NCBI GenBank assembly: GCA_900617975.1 | Contig: UZAE01001617.1 | Span: 1-12,281 of the forward strand | Origin: Rodentolepis nana | Lineage: Eukaryota > Platyhelminthes > Cestoda > Cyclophyllidea > Hymenolepididae | Direction: 5' to 3' | Length of the DNA stretch: 12,281 nucleotides | Shown here: positions 8,863 to 12,281 of the stretch, one piece after another | Numbering within the stretch: the stretch's first letter is position 1 | Layout: every line of letters begins with the position of its first letter | Notes under the pieces: generated by a model | What the model was told of the DNA's origin: nothing | What the model saw: only the letters and a program-made list of their open reading frames with translations | Databases searched by the model: none | Made by a program: the position numbers and the translations under genes

Positions 8863-9162
8863 TGCCCTCGGCTCCACGTGAGGTGGTTGCTCTTCCGGTA
8901 GATAACAATGCATTGACGGTCATTTGGAGTCCCCCCTCAGAACCTAACGGCAATCTCATTGGATACGTTGCTTTCTCCCAGTCACCATACCATGAATGTT
9001 CCACCAGCCTCCCTTATCAACGTCAGTGCACTTTGTATAATCTACCAGCAAATGTCACCTATGGTATCAGGGTACGAGCATGTACAGGATCTAATGTGCA
9101 AAATCAAGGTGGGGGGTGCGGTGTAGTATCAGACTCAGTTTCAGCATCAACTTGGAATGGAG
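8863..9162 (+). CDS. Receptor exon encoding second FN3 domain
   Basis: A 300-bp exon, phase 1 to phase 1, TTTTAG acceptor and GTTAAT donor. It encodes about 100 residues starting PSAPREVVALPVDNNALTVI. FN3 hallmarks in order: PSAP at the A strand, LTVIWSPPSEPNG (B-strand Trp followed by the PP...NG turn), LIGYVAF (C strand), CTLYNLPANVTYGIRVRA (E-F strands with the conserved Leu and Tyr) and a G strand ending SASTWNG. Four cysteines (HEC, RQC, RAC, GGGC) could make two disulfides, more than the usual FN3 domain, which has none. NVT is a glycosylation sequon. The leftover C of the previous exon plus TG here makes Leu, so the join is in frame. Confidence 0.92.
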
Positions 9163-9242
9163 GTTAATTCCTCCCTCTCCCCTCAATAAATGCACCCTAC
9201 TTTTACAGTATCAGTGGTTATACTTGTGTTCTTTTTTTGTAG
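9163..9242 (+). other. Short intron (80 bp)
   Basis: GTTAAT to TTTGTAG. Reading on without splicing gives TAA at once (GGT TAA). Splicing gives G + GT = Gly and an open frame. Confidence 0.85.
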
Positions 9243-9519
9243 GTTTGGATATTGGGCTTTTGGATGCACTTGCGTCACAAATTTTTTACGAAGATTCTAG
9301 TGAAGGGCGGTCTACAACTTCCATTAATCTTTTTATTCCATTTTCACTGATCCCTTTTAGCCAAACTGGACCGTTGGAAAATATTACCATGGTGGTTCAG
9401 GAGGCTAAATATTACAATGATTTAAATGAGAGTCAGATCAACCCCTATAAATCTTACCCTTACGCCACCGTTATATATCAGCCGAATCCAATTGAAGGCG
9501 TAGGCTCCGACTCAACTAA
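9243..9519 (+). CDS. Receptor membrane-proximal ectodomain, part 1
   Basis: Encodes about 92 residues from GLDIGLLDALASQIFYEDSS to GVGSDST, entering in phase 1. The segment SQTGPLENITMVVQEAKYYN matches the 'NGPI..Y.VIVAE' pattern of the juxtamembrane extracellular region of R3-type receptor tyrosine phosphatases (PTP10D, PTPRB/PTPRJ group). NIT and NES are glycosylation sequons. The frame reaches TAA directly after the AAG at 9518-9520, so an intron must begin at or before there. The listed end uses AA|GTAATT with the acceptor at 9544-9545. An alternative end at 9499 (GGC|GTAGGC) pairs in frame with the acceptor at 9536-9537. Confidence 0.8.
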
Positions 9520-9545
9520 GTAATTTATTTTGTCTAGACATACAG
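9520..9545 (+). other. Very short intron (26 bp, or 38 bp alternative)
   Basis: GTAATT to ATACAG is 26 bp and joins AA + A = Lys in frame. The alternative is GTAGGC at 9500 to the better acceptor TTTTGTCTAG ending 9537, which is 38 bp and also in frame. The pairing GTAATT with TCTAG is out of frame and reaches a stop. Confidence 0.55.
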
Positions 9546-9710
9546 AGACCACGAGAGGTACAGTGGATGGGAGGTGATAATGAAGAGTTTGGGAGAAGAT
9601 GGAAGTGTTGATACGATTTCTGATGGACTATTTGAATTAGGAAGTGGAGAAGGTACCCCCAGAAATTCTCATTACTTCAATGGACCCCTTCAAAGTGGAA
9701 CAACATACGC
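9546..9710 (+). CDS. Receptor membrane-proximal ectodomain, part 2
   Basis: Encodes about 55 residues reading DHERYSGWEVIMKSLGEDGS and then the diagnostic NSHYFNGPLQSGTTY, ending in phase 2 before GTAAAT. The 'NGPL(K/Q)..T.Y' motif is the most family-specific signal in the window. In R3-type receptor phosphatases the equivalent segment ('YCNGPLKP.T.Y...LRA') sits just before the membrane. Here the Cys before NGPL is replaced by Phe. If the acceptor at 9537 is used, the exon starts at 9538 and gains TYR. Confidence 0.8.
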
Positions 9711-9783
9711 GTAAATTTTCCTTATTTAACTAGTTAAAGTAGCATTGCATCTTATCTACCCGAAACATTTTTTCACCCCTTAG
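9711..9783 (+). other. Short intron (73 bp)
   Basis: GTAAAT to CCTTAG with a pyrimidine-rich 3' half. The join GC + T = Ala continues TTYAIRMRLYS in frame. Confidence 0.88.
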
Positions 9784-9851
9784 TATTCGAATGAGGCTTT
9801 ATTCAAAGCTAGGTTTTAGCACAACACGACCAATCTTCATTACAACTGAGG
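9784..9851 (+). CDS. Receptor membrane-proximal ectodomain, part 3
   Basis: A 68-bp exon encoding AIRMRLYSKLGFSTTRPIFI and TTE, ending with one leftover base before GTAAAC. It continues the NGPLQSGTTY strand of the preceding exon. The pattern 'R(V/M)(K/R)L...S..GFS.T' is the last beta strand of the membrane-proximal domain in receptor phosphatases. Phase 2 entry and phase 1 exit fit both neighbours. Confidence 0.85.
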
Positions 9852-9918
9852 GTAAACTTTGAAATTTTGTCAAAACCAATTTACCACCTCTTCCTCCCCA
9901 CCCCTACCTTTACTCTAG
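9852..9918 (+). other. Short intron (67 bp)
   Basis: GTAAAC to ACTCTAG, with a CT-rich stretch before the acceptor. The join G + AG = Glu is in frame. Confidence 0.88.
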
Positions 9919-10015
9919 AGATACCTATATATACGTCTATGATTCTCGGAATTCCAATAGCATCTGTCTTCCTGGCAATGATAAGTTATACATTCTTCAG
10001 AAGAATTCGACTGAG
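9919..10015 (+). CDS. Receptor transmembrane exon
   Basis: Encodes EIPIYTS followed by about 20 hydrophobic residues (MILGIPIASVFLAMISYTFF) and then RRIRL. The basic cluster right after the hydrophobic stretch marks the cytoplasmic side of a type I single-pass protein, as expected for this receptor class. The 3' end is uncertain. A weak donor AG|GTGGCT at 10016 leaves phase 2, which joins the exon at 10218 in frame. The frame stays open to a TGA at 10080-10082, and GTTGAG at 10062 leaves phase 0, which would join only if an acceptor four bases further in (10220-10221) were used. Without splicing the protein would end at 10079, giving a receptor with a 28-residue tail and no enzyme. Confidence 0.82.
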
Positions 10016-10217
10016 GTGGCTAAAATCGCGAATTCCAGCAGAAGTTGAAGAATTCTTGCAAGTTGAGATTGCATTTGTTTGAAATGGATCTTTCAAAAGT
10101 AATGATGTAACCAATTCAGAGAAAATCTGTATATTAGTTGCAAAATTATGAAAAAATATTGACTGATAATACTGCATTAAAGTATCTGAAAATAATTAAA
10201 ATAAATTTCATTTTTAG

Positions 10218-10244
10218 CGAGCTGTATCAACGTAGTCCGCCGCG
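10218..10244 (+). CDS. Candidate cytoplasmic micro-exon
   Basis: A 27-bp block between CATTTTTAG and GTAAGC, both strong signals. Read with two leftover bases from the transmembrane exon it gives SELYQRSPPR and exits in phase 2. That phase matches the exon at 11363. In the phase implied by the donor at 10062 the same block hits TAG unless the inner acceptor is used. Coding content is too short to judge on its own. Confidence 0.5.
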
Positions 10245-10569
10245 GTAAGCGCTAGTTTTACACTACTTCAAATAGTAATCATTATTGATCTTATACTCTA
10301 TGAAATTATTTGCCCATTACTGACTTCAATAACGCTCTTGCTTCTTGAGAGAGAAATCTGTTTAACCATTGCCCACCATTATACTGGCTCAAAACACAAC
10401 GGGCTGTATCTGTGTTACACTAGTAAATACCAAACCATTTACTGATTGTAAAGATGAATATACAGAGTTAAGGCAAGATAGCTCGAAAGGACACAGAGGT
10501 CAGTAAGAGCATGGGGGCTAGGTCGAGGGAGTAATAAGCGTTAAAGAAGATAAAGTTAGAAGGGCAGAA

Positions 10570-10584
10570 TCAACTTACCATATT
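10570..10584 (-). repeat. Target-site duplication of SINE copy 3 (tail side)
   Basis: TCAACTTACCATATT is repeated exactly at 10919-10933 across the element. Confidence 0.92.
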
Positions 10585-10918
10585 TATTTATTTCTTTATT
10601 TATTTATACCAAATGGCAGTCGTTTTGATAGTTAACATTAGCCCTTTAGCTGACTTCAGGCTTCACAGAGGGGAAGGAGCATCAAAGTGAAAGAAAGTTG
10701 AGAGGCGGGGGGAACAGAAGAGTGTTTCAAGAATGTAACAGAGACAAACACAAAGGTAGTAAAAGGTGAGATGAGTACTGTGGAGGTAGTCGAATATGGC
10801 ATACAGTGGAGTGATGGTAGTTTGAAGTGAGAAGTCACCTGCCGGATAATGGACTTTTGCCGCATGAGTAAACGTTGCCCATGGTGCACCACGTGGAGGT
10901 AAGTCTATCCCACACCCC
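10585..10918 (-). mobile_element. SINE-like retroposon, copy 3 (complete)
   Basis: On the minus strand it starts GGGGTGTGGGATAGACTTAC, runs through the shared CACGTGGTGCACC, CCACTGTATGCCATATTCGAC and GGGCTAATGTTA blocks, and ends in a tail of about 26 bp of imperfect AAAT/AAAG units. A perfect 15-bp target-site duplication and an A-rich simple tail are the signature of target-primed reverse transcription by a LINE-type machinery. There is no coding capacity at 334 bp, so it is non-autonomous. It lies antisense inside the receptor intron. The exact duplication suggests that it is the youngest of the three copies. Confidence 0.88.
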
Positions 10919-10933
10919 TCAACTTACCATATT
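10919..10933 (-). repeat. Target-site duplication of SINE copy 3 (head side)
   Basis: Second exact copy of TCAACTTACCATATT. The element's GGGG start abuts it. Confidence 0.92.
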
Positions 10934-11362
10934 GACGACTACATTCACCTGTAGCATGGAGTCCGTGTTGGGCATTTCTCCTGTCCTAATTTTTCATTAA
11001 ACACTGTACTACACGCACGAGAAAGTGTTTTTTTGAAAGTTTGGCAAGGCTGCTAACTAAGCCAAATTCTCATTCCTCTGTGGCAACGTGCCTGATAGTC
11101 TTGACTATGACCGGTGAAATTCGATTGCTATTTTATTCACCTGGAAAACAATTTTGTTGTAAGCAATGGGATGACAAGTTTTTTCGCAAGAATCGAATAT
11201 CACGACGATGCTAGTAGACGATTTATAATTGGAATATTTTTGGATGGAACCCAGCATAACGAAGCATAAATTCAAATTACTCTGGGTGTATCGAGCAAGG
11301 GCATGTCTAAAGTGAATATTGGAGAGGGTTGTTCAGAACTAAATTGACTTTCACACTTTTAG

Positions 11363-11419
11363 GTTGGTACAGATATCGATCGCATATGTTACTCCATATG
11401 GACCTCACCAAACAAATAT
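11363..11419 (+). CDS. Candidate juxtamembrane exon
   Basis: A 57-bp block between CACTTTTAG and GTAAGT. Entering in phase 2 it reads RLVQISIAYVTPYGPHQTN and exits in phase 2, matching both the micro-exon before and the exon after. The short ISIAYVTPYGP looks like the last strands of an FN3 domain, which would be unexpected on the cytoplasmic side. It could equally be a chance resemblance in a juxtamembrane linker. Confidence 0.6.
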
Positions 11420-11488
11420 GTAAGTCTTAATATCAAGCAAACTGATCACAAAACCGGAATTTCACTTCTAAAATGCTCTTTATCCTAG
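11420..11488 (+). other. Short intron (69 bp)
   Basis: GTAAGT to TATCCTAG. The length fits the 67-80 bp class seen at 9163, 9711 and 9852. The join AT + T = Ile is in frame. Confidence 0.7.
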
Positions 11489-11576
11489 TGTTCCACCAGT
11501 GAATACTATAGACTACAATGAGTACATGGAAAATCTGCTCTCTAGCCCAAATGATAACCTAGAAATTCAATTTCGC
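11489..11576 (+). CDS. Probable start of phosphatase D1 region
   Basis: An 88-bp exon between TCCTAG and GTGAGT encoding IVPPVNTIDYNEYMENLLSS and then PNDNLEIQFR, exiting in phase 0. The spacing of the acidic/aromatic 'DYNEYM' and the final '(E)IQF' resembles the helical lead-in of receptor tyrosine phosphatase D1 domains ('P...I.DF..Y....S.....F..EF..L'). The resemblance is at pattern level. The conserved core (NRY, DYINA, WPD, the HCSAG active site) is not in the window. With the ectodomain signature it supports a receptor phosphatase whose enzyme lies further right. Confidence 0.65.
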
Positions 11577-12281
11577 GTGAGTAGGAATAATTGGAGATTT
11601 TAAATTGTATATCTTCTGTTTGCCGTCAATTCAGGCAATAGGGTGTACTGGTTTTGTCATTTAGTGGCAGCCGTGAACCTCTTGGGCGAACTCTCAATGG
11701 AGATTTGCCACAAACGTATTTCAAACTCATTAGATTAGTTAATTAGCATAAAACCCACTGATAATATTTCAACATTTCAGCTCCTTGCATTGCTGATTAG
11801 GCAACAGGCAAATCGGCATCAATTGACCTCGAAATGCGCCACTTTGCTTGGGGGGAAAGTTGATGGACCGATTCCGTGTACGCACCTACAGTTGGATTTC
11901 AGCCAAAGCTAACCACATTCTTATTTCCTTTAGATGATCAGTCATTGGTATTTGAAGACACACAATGGTCGGATATGCTTGCACAAACCTACATGTTTAA
12001 CTGTGTGGTAAGTCCTTTTCCTCTTGACGCTGTAAAGTGACTGTAATTAAAGAATTGAGTGTTCGCCAATCTGTCATGACGCAGTCAATTTGTACCAAAT
12101 GAAATGTTTGACAAATTTAGGATAATTTTAAATTGCAATTAGAACTATTGTAGAAAGGCGAATTACTCGTTGCTTTACGAGTTAATGTAAAAGTAACATT
12201 CGTCCATATTCTTTAAAGCTACAATCTCAAAGAGATGAGATGGTTGAAATTAACTATTATTTATGCATTTATTTCAAATGA
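11577..12281 (+). other. Unresolved exons and introns to window end
   Basis: Three possible exons follow but none gives recognisable phosphatase sequence. One at 11781-11858 is in phase (LLALLIRQQANRHQLTSKCA, weak donor GTTGAT). One at 11934-12007 has strong signals (TTTAG and GTAAGT) and is open in two phases. A third open block begins after TTCAG near 11636 but has the wrong phase for the exon at 11576. From 12008 to the end I see only AT-rich intron-like sequence. Confidence 0.4.

Larger units (their letters stand above)
10245..11362 (+). other. Intron containing SINE copy 3
   Basis: GTAAGC to ACTTTTAG, about 1.1 kb. Its main content is the inverted SINE copy at 10585-10918 with its target-site duplications. 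The remainder is AT-rich with no coding block recognised. Confidence 0.6.

Noticed and set aside
10656..10892. 78-codon minus-strand open frame
   Set aside because: It lies entirely inside SINE copy 3. The same region in copies 1 and 2 is not an aligned open frame, so it is not a gene.

Overview
The window is eukaryotic genomic DNA: short coding blocks with GT...AG borders and codon phases that match across gaps, separated by AT-rich introns with microsatellites and dispersed retroposons. Several introns are very short (67 to 80 bp) beside others over 1 kb. Together with the AT-rich, repeat-laden introns this suggests a compact invertebrate genome. A parasitic flatworm, perhaps a cestode, is my best guess, but that is inference and not a sequence match.

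Main gene (+ strand, about 2715 to beyond 11576, possibly from 763): a single-pass receptor with extracellular fibronectin type III (FN3) domains. In order it shows candidate N-terminal exons (763-849, 2715-2793), a Ser-rich linker exon (5033-5206), one FN3 domain per exon at 6179-6445 and 8863-9162, and a membrane-proximal ectodomain over three exons (9243-9519, 9546-9710, 9784-9851). A transmembrane exon (from 9919), a tiny cytoplasmic exon (10218-10244) and juxtamembrane exons (11363-11419, 11489-11576) follow. The membrane-proximal region carries the 'TGPLENITMVVQE' and 'YFNGPLQSGTTY' signatures, which resemble the region just outside the membrane in FN3-type receptor tyrosine phosphatases (R3 / PTP10D-like). 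The last supported exon resembles the helical start of a D1 phosphatase domain. No catalytic motif lies in the window, so the enzyme would be encoded further right.

Retroposons: three copies of one SINE-like family lie at 2276-2697 (+), about 3723-4029 (+) and 10585-10918 (-). The third has a perfect 15-bp target-site duplication and an A/T-rich tetranucleotide tail. The first has an 11-bp perfect (14-bp imperfect) duplication that falls in the pyrimidine tract of a candidate splice acceptor, and its 3' end is triplicated in 39-bp units. All copies lie in introns of the proposed gene.

Other: a strong G-quadruplex-forming tract at 3037-3076, long G or C runs near 601, 5826, 5905 and 8003, GGA/CTC microsatellites, and two perfect hairpins. 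The left 760 bases, most of 1095-2260, 4150-5030, 6446-8862 and the last 270 bases hold no gene that I can support. No prokaryotic features, CRISPR array, rRNA or convincing tRNA were seen.
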